This document shows, piece after piece, positions 1 to 5,766 of a stretch of DNA of 8,515 nt; the stretch's first letter is position 1; every line of letters starts with the position of its first letter. Both the position numbers and the translations under genes were made by a program. The notes under the pieces are model-generated. The model was given only the letters and a program-made list of their open reading frames with translations. It was not told the DNA's origin and made no database searches. This DNA comes from DATDRS01 sp035291605 (lineage in GTDB: Bacteria; Chloroflexota; Anaerolineae; Anaerolineales; UBA6663), in the NCBI GenBank assembly GCA_035291605.1, contig DATDRS010000488.1, forward strand, positions 1 through 8,515, written 5' to 3'.

Positions 1-22
1 GATACAAAAGGAGAGACTTCCC

Positions 23-523
23 ATGATCAAATCTATCCAGGACCAAAGGGTTTACCTGTTCGGCCTGCTCGCCCTCAGCCTAGCGCTGGCGGCCTGCGGC
101 TCGACCTCCGCCGCTACCCAGCCCCCTACCCCGGAACCAACGCAAGCGCCGGTTGTCTCGCACCCCAATGTGGTTGGTGGTTATGTGGATTTAGTGGATG
201 CGCTGACCAAAGGCGGCGCGAAGGTCGAGTTGGGCGAGGATGTTGACCAGGCGTTCTTCAGCGTCCCTGGACGCATCCTCAAGGTCAACGGCGCGGATGT
301 GCAGGTCTTCGAGTACGACGATGCGGCGGCGCGCGAAGCGGAGTCGGCGAACATCACACCAGACGGCCAGCCCAGCCCCACGATGATGGTGACCTGGGTT
401 GACCAGCCCAACTTCTGGGCGAAGGGCCGCGTGATTGTCCTGTACCTGGGCCAGGACGCCGACATGATCGAGCGGCTAACGCAGATTCTGGATAAACCGA
501 TCACGCAGTCGGCCAGCCAGTAG
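23..523 (+). CDS. Small conserved lipoprotein of unknown function
   Basis: The protein has 166 residues. Residues 1-25 form a lipoprotein signal peptide: a charged start, the hydrophobic stretch YLFGLLALSLALAA, and a lipobox LAAC with the lipidated cysteine at position 25. A Thr/Pro-rich tether (about residues 30-45, TQPPTPEPTQAP) follows, so the protein should be anchored on the outer face of the cytoplasmic membrane. The remainder is one small alpha/beta domain. Its most distinctive parts are FFSVPGRILKVNGADVQVFEY and, near the end, W-DQPNFWAKGRVIVLYLG. The motifs resemble small lipoproteins of unassigned function that I recall from Chloroflexi and similar bacteria, but I cannot name a family. 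The start is supported by AAGGAG at 8-13, nine bases before the ATG. The gene faces the ABC importer cluster convergently and has its own terminator, so it is probably not part of that system. A promoter would lie left of the window. Confidence 0.85.
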   Translation: MIKSIQDQRVYLFGLLALSLALAACGSTSAATQPPTPEPTQAPVVSHPNVVGGYVDLVDALTKGGAKVELGEDVDQAFFSVPGRILKVNGADVQVFEYDDAAAREAESANITPDGQPSPTMMVTWVDQPNFWAKGRVIVLYLGQDADMIERLTQILDKPITQSASQ

Positions 524-548
524 TCGCCCCTCTCACGAGGACGGCCAA

Positions 549-587
549 GACCTGACGGGTCCTTTGAGACCTGTCAGGTCTTTTTTT
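549..587 (+). terminator. Strong intrinsic terminator of the lipoprotein gene, between convergent genes
   Basis: The arms GACCTGACGGGTC (549-561) and GACCTGTCAGGTC (568-580) form a 13-bp stem with a single G-T wobble. The loop is six bases, and seven consecutive T follow at 581-587. The hairpin begins 25 bases after the lipoprotein stop codon, which is a textbook layout for rho-independent termination on the + strand. The permease stop codon on the opposite strand overlaps the last T. Read on the - strand, the same stem is preceded by A's and followed only by TTGG, so termination from that side is probably weaker but possible. Confidence 0.93.
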
Positions 588-1585
588 CATAACTTCAATC
601 GGGGGTCGAGCGCGTCGCGCAGGCCGTCCCCGATGTAATTGAAAGCCAGCGAGCACAGGACGATCGGCAGCCCCGGCACGAGCGGCAGCCACGGGCGGTC
701 GAACATGAACTGCTGGGTGGCGGCGAGCATGTTGCCCCAGGTGGGGATGGGGTCTTGAATCCCGAAGCCCAGAAACGAGAGCGCCGCTTCGGCCACGATG
801 AAACCGGAGAGGTTCAGCGAAGCGTTCACGATGATGGGCGCCATCGCGTTCGGGATCATGTGGCGCAGGATGATCTGCAAGTCCGAGACCCCGAGCGAGC
901 GCGCCGCCTCCACAAACGCCAACTCGCGCAGCGAGAGGATCGCGCCGCGCATCAGGCGCGCATCGTTCAGCCAGCCCAACCCGGCCAGCACGATGATGAT
1001 GAGCACCGCCTGCCGCGCGTCGCGCGGGCTCAGCAGCATGAGTTTGCCCATCCCCTCCAGCACGCCGTTGGGAATGGGGATGGTGTCCTCGTTGCGCAGC
1101 AGCATGGAGGAGATGATCAGCAGCAGCGGGAGGGCCGGGATCGTCGCCAGAAACTCGACGGCGCGCATGAGCAGGCTGTCCACCCAGCCGCCGTAGAAAC
1201 CCGCGTAAGCCCCGGTCGCCACGCCGATCGCCAGCGTCAGCAAGGTGGACGTAACCGCGACGGTCAGCGAGATGCGCCCGGCGTAGACGAGGCGAGAGAA
1301 GTAGTCACGCCCGATGTGATCCGTGCCGAGGTAATGCACGCGGCCCGTCTCCGCCTCAACCGCCCCCGGCGGGAGGAAGTAGTCGCCGACGGCCAGCGCA
1401 TTCGGCTTGAAAGGCGCCACCCGCTGGGCAAACAACGAGATGGTGAAGATGGCGCCGGTGATCAAGAAAGACAGCATCGCCAGCCGGTGGCGGCTGAGAC
1501 GCCGCAGGACGACGAGCCACGGGCCGGCCTCGGGAGTAGAGATGGCCTCGGGGGCTAAAATAATCACTTCGCTCCGCGTCGTCAT
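587..1585 (-). CDS. ABC importer permease, DppC/OppC family
   Basis: This is the second transmembrane subunit of a peptide/nickel-type ABC importer, 332 residues long. The N-terminal OppC-type segment has its first membrane helix at about 35-54. The conserved stretch LGTDHIGRDYFSRLVYAG lies at 86-103. The binding-protein-dependent transport domain holds the other five helices. The cytoplasmic EAA loop that contacts the ATPase is at 221-248 (FVEAARSLGVSD...ILRHMIPNA), and the family hallmark FLGFGIQDPIPTWGNML is at 271-287. Residues 164-192 look like an insertion into the loop between helices 3 and 4, which is predicted to face outside. The frame is open further upstream, to 1864 inside the preceding gene. 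I chose the ATG at 1585 because GAGGAGG at 1594-1600 precedes it by eight bases and the MTTRSE start gives a normal family length. An ATG at 1606 would place that SD inside the gene. The upstream permease stops 13 bases before, so translation is probably coupled. Confidence 0.93.
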   Translation of the reverse strand: MTTRSEVIILAPEAISTPEAGPWLVVLRRLSRHRLAMLSFLITGAIFTISLFAQRVAPFKPNALAVGDYFLPPGAVEAETGRVHYLGTDHIGRDYFSRLVYAGRISLTVAVTSTLLTLAIGVATGAYAGFYGGWVDSLLMRAVEFLATIPALPLLLIISSMLLRNEDTIPIPNGVLEGMGKLMLLSPRDARQAVLIIIVLAGLGWLNDARLMRGAILSLRELAFVEAARSLGVSDLQIILRHMIPNAMAPIIVNASLNLSGFIVAEAALSFLGFGIQDPIPTWGNMLAATQQFMFDRPWLPLVPGLPIVLCSLAFNYIGDGLRDALDPRLKL

Positions 1586-1593
1586 CGGGGCGC

Positions 1594-1600
1594 CCTCCTC
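1594..1600 (-). promoter_or_regulatory. Shine-Dalgarno overlapping the upstream permease stop codon
   Basis: On the - strand the sequence reads TGAGGAGG, so the GAGGAGG ribosome-binding site shares two bases with the TGA stop of the upstream permease (1599-1601). It lies eight bases before the ATG at 1585. This decides that start over the in-frame ATG at 1606 and suggests that terminating ribosomes re-initiate on the second permease. Confidence 0.8.
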
Positions 1601-2798
1601 AGGCATAATGGATGCGCGGGTCAACCAGCATGTAAAGCAAATCGGCCAGTAAGGTGGCGCACACGGTGAGCACGGCGGTGATGAACAGCAGGGCCATCGC
1701 CACCGGATAATCGGACTCGCCCAGCGCCAGCAGGAACAGGCGGCCCATCCCGGGCCAGGAGAAAACGGACTCGGTGATGATCGCGCCGCCGAACAGCGCC
1801 GGGATGGCGAAGACGAAAATCGTGATGAACGGGATGAGCGCGTTGCGCAGGGCGTGCCTGGCAATGACGAGCCGCTCCACCAACCCTTTCGCTCGCGCGG
1901 TGCGGATGTAATCCTGGCGCAGCACCTCCAACATACTCGCGCGCACGAAGCGGCTGAACCCCGCGACGTTCACGATGGTCAACACCGAAACCGGGAGGAG
2001 GCTGTGCAGCGCCGCATCCAGCGCCGTCCCCGGCTGGATGACTCCCAGCCCTGGAATCGTGTACTCGCGCACGGCCTCCGAACTGCCCGGCGGCAGATAG
2101 GGCAGCCCGGCATTCTTCAGCAGGATCGAGAAAAACAAGATGAACAGGATGCCAAAGAAGAACGTGGGCATGGATGCGCCGAGGAAAGCCAGCGTGGTGA
2201 AGAAGTAGTCGAAGCGGGAATACTGTTTGATGGCCGAAAAAATACCCAACGGGATGGCGACCACGAGCGAGAGCGCCGTGGAGACCACCATGAGCTGCAG
2301 GGTCTTGGGGAGGCGGCTGAGGATAAGATCGGCCACCGGGCGGTCGCGCAGCAACTTCCACGAGAGGCCGAAGTCGCCCAAGAGGACCCCCCCACTGGTG
2401 CGCCGCCCTTCCAGGTCCTTCAGGTGAATGACCTGGGCGCAGCCGACCTGCCGGGTTTCAAATTGGCCGTTCTCCAGCTGCACATTGTCTTCGATCGGCA
2501 TCCGGCAGCCGACGACGAGAGCGCCGAAATACTCGGCGCCGCCGAGACGCAGCGCGCCGCGCGGCTGGCCGATGAGCCAGCGCGCGAAGCGGACGGGCGG
2601 GGACAGGTCGAGTTCAAAGTAAGCCCGGATGCGCGCCACGTCTTCAGGCGTCAGGCGGAAGCGCTGGTTCTGCTGAAGCTGGCGCAGGCCGGTGAGCGGG
2701 CCGCCGGGGGCGAGGTTGAGCAAGGCATAGGAGGCCGCGGCCGACGTGAGGACGACCACGACCATCTGAATGAGGCGGCGAACCAGGTAACGAGACAT
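1599..2798 (-). CDS. ABC importer permease, DppB/OppB family, with an enlarged external loop
   Basis: This is the first transmembrane subunit of the peptide-type importer, 399 residues against roughly 305-340 for well-known OppB/DppB proteins. The N-terminus MSRYLVRRLIQMVVVVLTSAAASYALLNLAPGGP (1-34) gives helix 1 and the usual post-helix motif. The transport domain occupies about 155-398. Its EAA loop is at 295-323 (QDYIRTARAKGL...ALRNALIP), GGAIITESVFSWPGMGRL is at 337-354, and the typical C-terminus YMLVDPRIHYA is at 389-399. The excess length lies in the external loop between helices 1 and 2, at about residues 85-140. That loop holds two cysteines (98 and 120) that could pair outside the cell. 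GAGGAGG at 2802-2808 is only three bases before the ATG, a short spacing, but the start matches the family. The DUF1579-like gene ends 122 bases upstream and the partner permease follows almost immediately, so the two permeases are co-transcribed. Confidence 0.93.
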   Translation of the reverse strand: MSRYLVRRLIQMVVVVLTSAAASYALLNLAPGGPLTGLRQLQQNQRFRLTPEDVARIRAYFELDLSPPVRFARWLIGQPRGALRLGGAEYFGALVVGCRMPIEDNVQLENGQFETRQVGCAQVIHLKDLEGRRTSGGVLLGDFGLSWKLLRDRPVADLILSRLPKTLQLMVVSTALSLVVAIPLGIFSAIKQYSRFDYFFTTLAFLGASMPTFFFGILFILFFSILLKNAGLPYLPPGSSEAVREYTIPGLGVIQPGTALDAALHSLLPVSVLTIVNVAGFSRFVRASMLEVLRQDYIRTARAKGLVERLVIARHALRNALIPFITIFVFAIPALFGGAIITESVFSWPGMGRLFLLALGESDYPVAMALLFITAVLTVCATLLADLLYMLVDPRIHYA

Positions 2799-2920
2799 AC
2801 TCCTCCTCGTGCTGTGCGGCGGCGGCGCACCGTCAACCGGTAATCACATGCGCTCAGGCCGCCGCCTCTGCGCGCGCCGGCTGGAGATCATTTCACATCA
2901 CCCAATCCGGCGTGGGCGTT

Positions 2921-3382
2921 TCATTTCCGACGCGTGTAGTGCAGCTGCCACAGCACCGCCCAGGTCTGCCCGGCGTCTTCCGATTTCTCCCAATTCCAGT
3001 CCAGCTCATCGGCGGCGATGTTGTACCAGACCATGCGCAGCTTGATCGGTTTGCCCTCGGCGGTGACGTCGTCGGCGGCGAGGACCATCTGGCCGTCTTG
3101 AAACCCGCCGATGAAGGCCCAGTAGTTGCCGGCGTCATCCACCCAGGTCTGCTGCCAACAGCGGCGCTTCGGGTTGTAGGCCGACACGCTCATCCCCTTC
3201 AACGCCGCCTCCTGCGCGCCGTCAAATTCCTCCAGGATCACACACCCGTTGAGGATCGCCTGAATGTGGTTCGAGGCGCGCTTCCCCTCGCCCCAGGTCA
3301 CCTCCCAGCGGCCCAGCCAGAAATCGAACTGACGCGCCTCTGGGGCGGAGCGGGTTGGAGCGGGAGAGGTGTGTTCAGCCAT
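2921..3382 (-). CDS. DUF1579-like small soluble protein inside the importer cluster
   Basis: The protein has 153 residues, with no signal peptide or membrane segment, so it is probably cytosolic. The order of motifs resembles the DUF1579 type (predicted calycin-like beta barrel): QFDFWLGRWEVTW (18-30), NHIQAILNGCVILEE (38-52), KGMSVSAYN (62-70), WQQTWVDDAGNYWAFIGG (76-93), QMVLA (98-102), and a Trp-rich C-terminus (W119, W129, W131, W141, W145). The biochemical role of these proteins is not known to me, and small-ligand binding is only a guess from the fold. It lies between the substrate-binding protein and the permeases on the same strand, an unusual position. The start is uncertain. The ATG at 3382 has no clear Shine-Dalgarno sequence. 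A TTG at 3454 would add 24 residues, but that extension is encoded mostly by a hairpin (3409-3442) and has no recognisable domain, so I prefer 3382. Confidence 0.78.
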   Translation of the reverse strand: MAEHTSPAPTRSAPEARQFDFWLGRWEVTWGEGKRASNHIQAILNGCVILEEFDGAQEAALKGMSVSAYNPKRRCWQQTWVDDAGNYWAFIGGFQDGQMVLAADDVTAEGKPIKLRMVWYNIAADELDWNWEKSEDAGQTWAVLWQLHYTRRK

Positions 3383-3408
3383 AGCGGAGGCGCGGAGATG
3401 ACAAAGGG

Positions 3409-3442
3409 ACAGGTGCAGCGCTCGGCCGAGCGCCACACCTGT
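3409..3442 (-). promoter_or_regulatory. 17-bp intercistronic hairpin between binding-protein and DUF1579-like genes
   Basis: Read on the - strand, ACAGGTGTGGCGCTCGG is followed directly by CCGAGCGCTGCACCTGT. The arms pair along their full length with two G-U wobbles; in practice the central bases form the turn. On the + strand the same two positions become A-C mismatches, so the fold is better in - strand RNA, the sense strand of the importer genes. The sequence after it, CCCTTTGTCAT, has only three T, so it is not a classical terminator. It could be a weak terminator, an attenuator, or a 3' stabilising structure that keeps binding-protein mRNA more abundant than permease mRNA, as known for other importer operons. 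The function is inferred. Confidence 0.6.
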
Positions 3443-3472
3443 TCTCGTCAGCAAGGCTGCTCTAACTACCGC

Positions 3473-5422
3473 TTATGGCAGGAAGAGGTTCATGTCAATG
3501 TGCTCCCAGCTCGCCGACGGGATCACGAAGTTCTGGACGATCCCTTCGCTGGCGGCCCTGTCCAACGCCTCGGAGACGCTGACCAGCGTGGTCAGGTCCA
3601 GGATATCTACCTGCCCGCCGATCAACTGCGCTTCGGCGTTTTCGGACGTGATGATGGAGATGACGATGTGCGGGGTCTTGGGGGCGCCGCCATAGTAGTA
3701 TGGGTTGGCGTCGAAGACCAGCTTCTCGCCCTTGACCCATTCCGTAATCACGTACGGCCCCACGCCGATCGGGTTCTCGGCAATCTCCGGCAGCGTTGTC
3801 CAATCCTTCGCCGGGACTTCGGCCAGCGTCTTGCCCTGGTAGGGGCCTTCGCTCTCGATGACGCGGTGCGCCGGGTAGATATCGGGCAGCTTGGCGGCGT
3901 CAAAGCTGGTGAAGTAGATCGGCGATTGACTGCCGGGCAGGAAAGTGGAGGTGTAGCCGTTGTCGAAGTACTCGTTCTTCTGGATCAGGTCGCAGGTGAT
4001 GAAGGTGGTCGCCCCGGACTCCCGGTCGCAGTCAATCTTGAACTTCAGTTCGTAATCGGCCTGCGAGACCGGCACGCCATCCGACCATACCAGGTCGTCG
4101 CGGAACGCGTAGGTGACCACCAGCTGGTTCATGGTCGCCGCGCCGCCCTTGAACTCCTCGATCTCACCTTTGGCGTTCTTGATCATCACACCGGGCTGAA
4201 GCTCCACGATGTTGCCATTCGCGTCCACCACCTGGTCGCCCTCTCTGGCCTCCACCGCGTTGATCTGAGCGCCGCCGTTCTCCAGCGTGCCGAATTGCTT
4301 CAGCGTCAGCGGCTGATAGTCATAGTTCAGGGTGGTGTAGCTGAGGCCCTGGATGAGCGCGTTGGCGAGGACGGCCACCTGCGCGGACTCGACGAGCGTG
4401 AACAGCGTGGCCGGCTCCTGGGTGAAGCCGTAGACGATGGTGTCGCGGCCCGGGATTTCCCACTCAGCGGCGTTGTACGTGACGAAATCCTGGCCCGGCA
4501 TCGGCGCGAAGCCCTGCAGCGTGGCGTTGATCGCATACACATCCGTCCGGTTGAAGAGCGGCAGGCTTGCCATATCTTTCGTGAACTCCTGCTGGACGAC
4601 GTTGTACGCCTGGATGCGCTCATCTTTCAGCAGGGTGTTATTGGCGAGCTTGATGCCGTCGCTGGCCTTCTGGTTGCACCACCCCATATAGTTCTGGCCG
4701 AGCCAGCCATTCTCCGGGTACGGAATCTGATCGCAGGCGTAAAGGGTTTGGCCGCCGGGATCGGCCTGGCCGGTCCAGGCCCACGCGCCCAGTTCAAAGT
4801 CGCGGCGCGTGCTGCCGGTGGTGTCGCCGAACCACCAGGAAGCGGGCACGTGCTGGCGCACGATGCCGATGCCGCAGTTCTCCATCTGCTGTTGCCACAC
4901 CGCGGCCCAGGTCTGGCGGAAGGCGGCCGTGGTGGTGGTGAACTTGAGGAAGAGTTCATCCCCCGCCGCGTTCGTGCGGAAGGTTGCGTCGTCGGCCAGC
5001 AGCCAGCCGGCTTCGTCCAGGAGCTGCTTGCCCTTCTCCGCGTCAAAGGGGTAGAGGGTGATATTGGCATCCCCCGCATAGGCCCAGTGGTTCTTGGGGA
5101 TGAACGTGTCCATCACCAACTGCTGTTGCTCCTCTTCCCTGAGCAAGGGGTAGACGGACTTGATCAGCTCCATTTTGTTGGTGCAGTGGGCCAGAGCCTG
5201 GCGCACGCGGATGTCGCTCAAGATGGGGTTGGGCTGCGTGAACGCGCCCGACTGGACCTCAACCGTCTGCTGGACGATTTGGGTCTGGACGACGGCCGGC
5301 TGAGTCTCCCGGACCACGACGGTCACGGGCACCTCGACTTGCTGCGGGGACTGGCAGGCCGATAGAACCAGCCCCATGATCAAGACCAGGCTAAATGCCA
5401 GGATCAGGCGATGACGAATCAT
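3473..5422 (-). CDS. ABC importer substrate-binding lipoprotein, family 5, apparently circularly permuted
   Basis: This 649-residue protein is the extracellular solute-binding component of a peptide-type importer. Residues 1-23 form a lipoprotein signal peptide (MIRHRLIL..., lipobox LSAC, Cys23), followed by a Val/Gln/Thr-rich tether to about residue 60. The domain order is inverted. Residues 65-325 match the usual C-terminal half: NPILSDIRVRQALAHCTNK (65-83), FDAEKGKQLLDEAGW (126-140), and ERIQAYNVVQQEF...LPLFNRTDVYAI (268-298). Residues 326-649 match the usual N-terminal half: RDTIVYGFTQEPATLF (326-341), FRDDLVWSDGVPVSQADYEL (440-459), IGVGPYVITEWVKGE (552-566), ANPYYYGGAPKTP (572-584), GGQVDIL (602-608), and WEHIDMNLFLP at the end. 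A normal member runs from this last motif directly into SDIRVRQA. The ATG at 5422 was chosen because GGAGGAG lies just upstream and the signal peptide starts there; a GTG at 5455 is open but less likely. It is probably the first gene of the importer cluster. The substrate is not deducible. Confidence 0.9.
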   Translation of the reverse strand: MIRHRLILAFSLVLIMGLVLSACQSPQQVEVPVTVVVRETQPAVVQTQIVQQTVEVQSGAFTQPNPILSDIRVRQALAHCTNKMELIKSVYPLLREEEQQQLVMDTFIPKNHWAYAGDANITLYPFDAEKGKQLLDEAGWLLADDATFRTNAAGDELFLKFTTTTAAFRQTWAAVWQQQMENCGIGIVRQHVPASWWFGDTTGSTRRDFELGAWAWTGQADPGGQTLYACDQIPYPENGWLGQNYMGWCNQKASDGIKLANNTLLKDERIQAYNVVQQEFTKDMASLPLFNRTDVYAINATLQGFAPMPGQDFVTYNAAEWEIPGRDTIVYGFTQEPATLFTLVESAQVAVLANALIQGLSYTTLNYDYQPLTLKQFGTLENGGAQINAVEAREGDQVVDANGNIVELQPGVMIKNAKGEIEEFKGGAATMNQLVVTYAFRDDLVWSDGVPVSQADYELKFKIDCDRESGATTFITCDLIQKNEYFDNGYTSTFLPGSQSPIYFTSFDAAKLPDIYPAHRVIESEGPYQGKTLAEVPAKDWTTLPEIAENPIGVGPYVITEWVKGEKLVFDANPYYYGGAPKTPHIVISIITSENAEAQLIGGQVDILDLTTLVSVSEALDRAASEGIVQNFVIPSASWEHIDMNLFLP

Positions 5423-5425
5423 TTT

Positions 5426-5432
5426 CTCCTCC
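5426..5432 (-). promoter_or_regulatory. Shine-Dalgarno fixing the start of the substrate-binding protein
   Basis: The - strand reads TTGGAGGAGAAAATG. GGAGG lies five bases before the ATG at 5422, which begins a standard lipoprotein signal peptide. This favours 5422 over the in-frame GTG at 5455, whose extra residues MTHTHYFLEEK would include the SD sequence as codons. Confidence 0.85.
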
Positions 5433-5618
5433 AAGAAGTAGTGGGTGTGGGTCACCGGGTCGAGCGTAGGGATTAGGTTGAGTACGGGCTTCGCGCGGCG
5501 GCCACCTCCCTTCCTGTCGCAAGCAACAGGCTTTCGACCTGCTCCCAGACTGTGCCCACCTCGCCCGGCGCGGCCAGACCGCTACGAGCAATGGAAGCGG
5601 GTCGTTAGATAACAAAGG

Positions 5619-5639
5619 GGGCGGAGGATCACCCCGCCC
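5619..5639 (-). terminator. Candidate terminator hairpin downstream of the regulator gene
   Basis: On the - strand GGGCGG-GG (5639-5634, 5633-5632), loop TGAT, then CC, a bulged T and CCGCCC form an eight-pair GC-rich stem. CC and TTTGTTATCT follow. The T-rich tail is interrupted, so the site is weaker than a textbook terminator. It lies about 130 bases after the regulator stop codon, on the right strand to end that transcript before the importer genes. It could alternatively be a leader structure of the importer mRNA. Confidence 0.42.
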
Positions 5640-5649
5640 ACTGAGGAGG

Positions 5650-5689
5650 AGGAAGATATGGGTGCTGCGGGACCCGTGTTTATCTTCCT
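5650..5689. repeat. Inverted repeat (9-bp arms) in the regulator-importer gap
   Basis: AGGAAGATA at 5650-5658 is perfectly complementary to TATCTTCCT at 5681-5689. Inside it, GGGT (5660-5663) and ACCC (5672-5675) can form a second short stem, giving a two-part hairpin. No T-run follows on either strand, so it is not an intrinsic terminator by itself. It may be an operator or an RNA structure; the function is unknown. Confidence 0.5.
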
Positions 5690-5732
5690 TTGAAGTTGCT
5701 CAGAAGATTAGCAGTTGAGCGGGGTCAAGTCA

Positions 5733-5749
5733 CCCCCAGAATATGGGGG
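5733..5749. repeat. Short G/C inverted repeat just after the regulator stop codon
   Basis: CCCCCA (5733-5738) and TGGGGG (5744-5749) flank the five-base loop GAATA. A competing palindrome, GGGGT (5721-5725) with ACCCC (5732-5736), overlaps it, so two alternative hairpins share the C-run. There is no T-tract. It lies 18 bases past the regulator stop codon and may help define the 3' end of that mRNA. Confidence 0.4.
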
Positions 5750-5766
5750 AATGGAAGGGGGTTTTG

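Larger units (their letters stand above)
5423..5766. other. Non-coding gap between the regulator and importer genes; leader region
   Basis: About 340 bases lie between the stop of the LuxR-type regulator and the start of the binding-protein gene, both on the - strand. No convincing gene is present. The short open frames here lack family resemblance or overlap the binding-protein start. The gap holds the Shine-Dalgarno site at 5426-5432 and three inverted repeats (listed separately) in its regulator-proximal half. The promoter of the importer cluster should lie here, but I see no well-spaced -35/-10 pair. A TTGACC on the - strand (5723-5728) has a TAATCT only 12 bases away, which is too close. 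Confidence 0.7.

Noticed and set aside
1585..1864. N-terminal extension of the DppC-type permease
   Set aside because: The extra residues are Ser/Arg/Cys/Pro-rich and overlap the end of the preceding permease in another frame. The SD at 1594-1600 and the family length support the start at 1585.
2818..2866. Inverted repeat GGCGGCGGC / GCCGCCGCC between the DUF1579-like gene and the DppB-type permease
   Set aside because: The loop is 31 bases, the arms are simple GCC/GGC triplets common in this GC-rich DNA, and no T-run follows, so there is not enough to call a terminator or regulatory hairpin.
2912..5365. Very long open frame on the + strand (about 817 codons) antisense to the binding-protein and DUF1579-like genes
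   Set aside because: The opposite strand has recognisable families, signal peptide and SD sequence. This frame is rich in Arg/His/Val/Gly/Asp without domain structure, as expected for an antisense shadow in GC-rich DNA.
5391..5615. Short - strand open frame overlapping the binding-protein start
   Set aside because: It overlaps the signal-peptide coding region in another frame, has no family resemblance and no convincing ribosome-binding site.
5710..5728. TTGACC / TAATCT as a promoter on the - strand
   Set aside because: The spacing is 12 bases, too short for a sigma-70-type promoter, and no better -10 element lies at the right distance.
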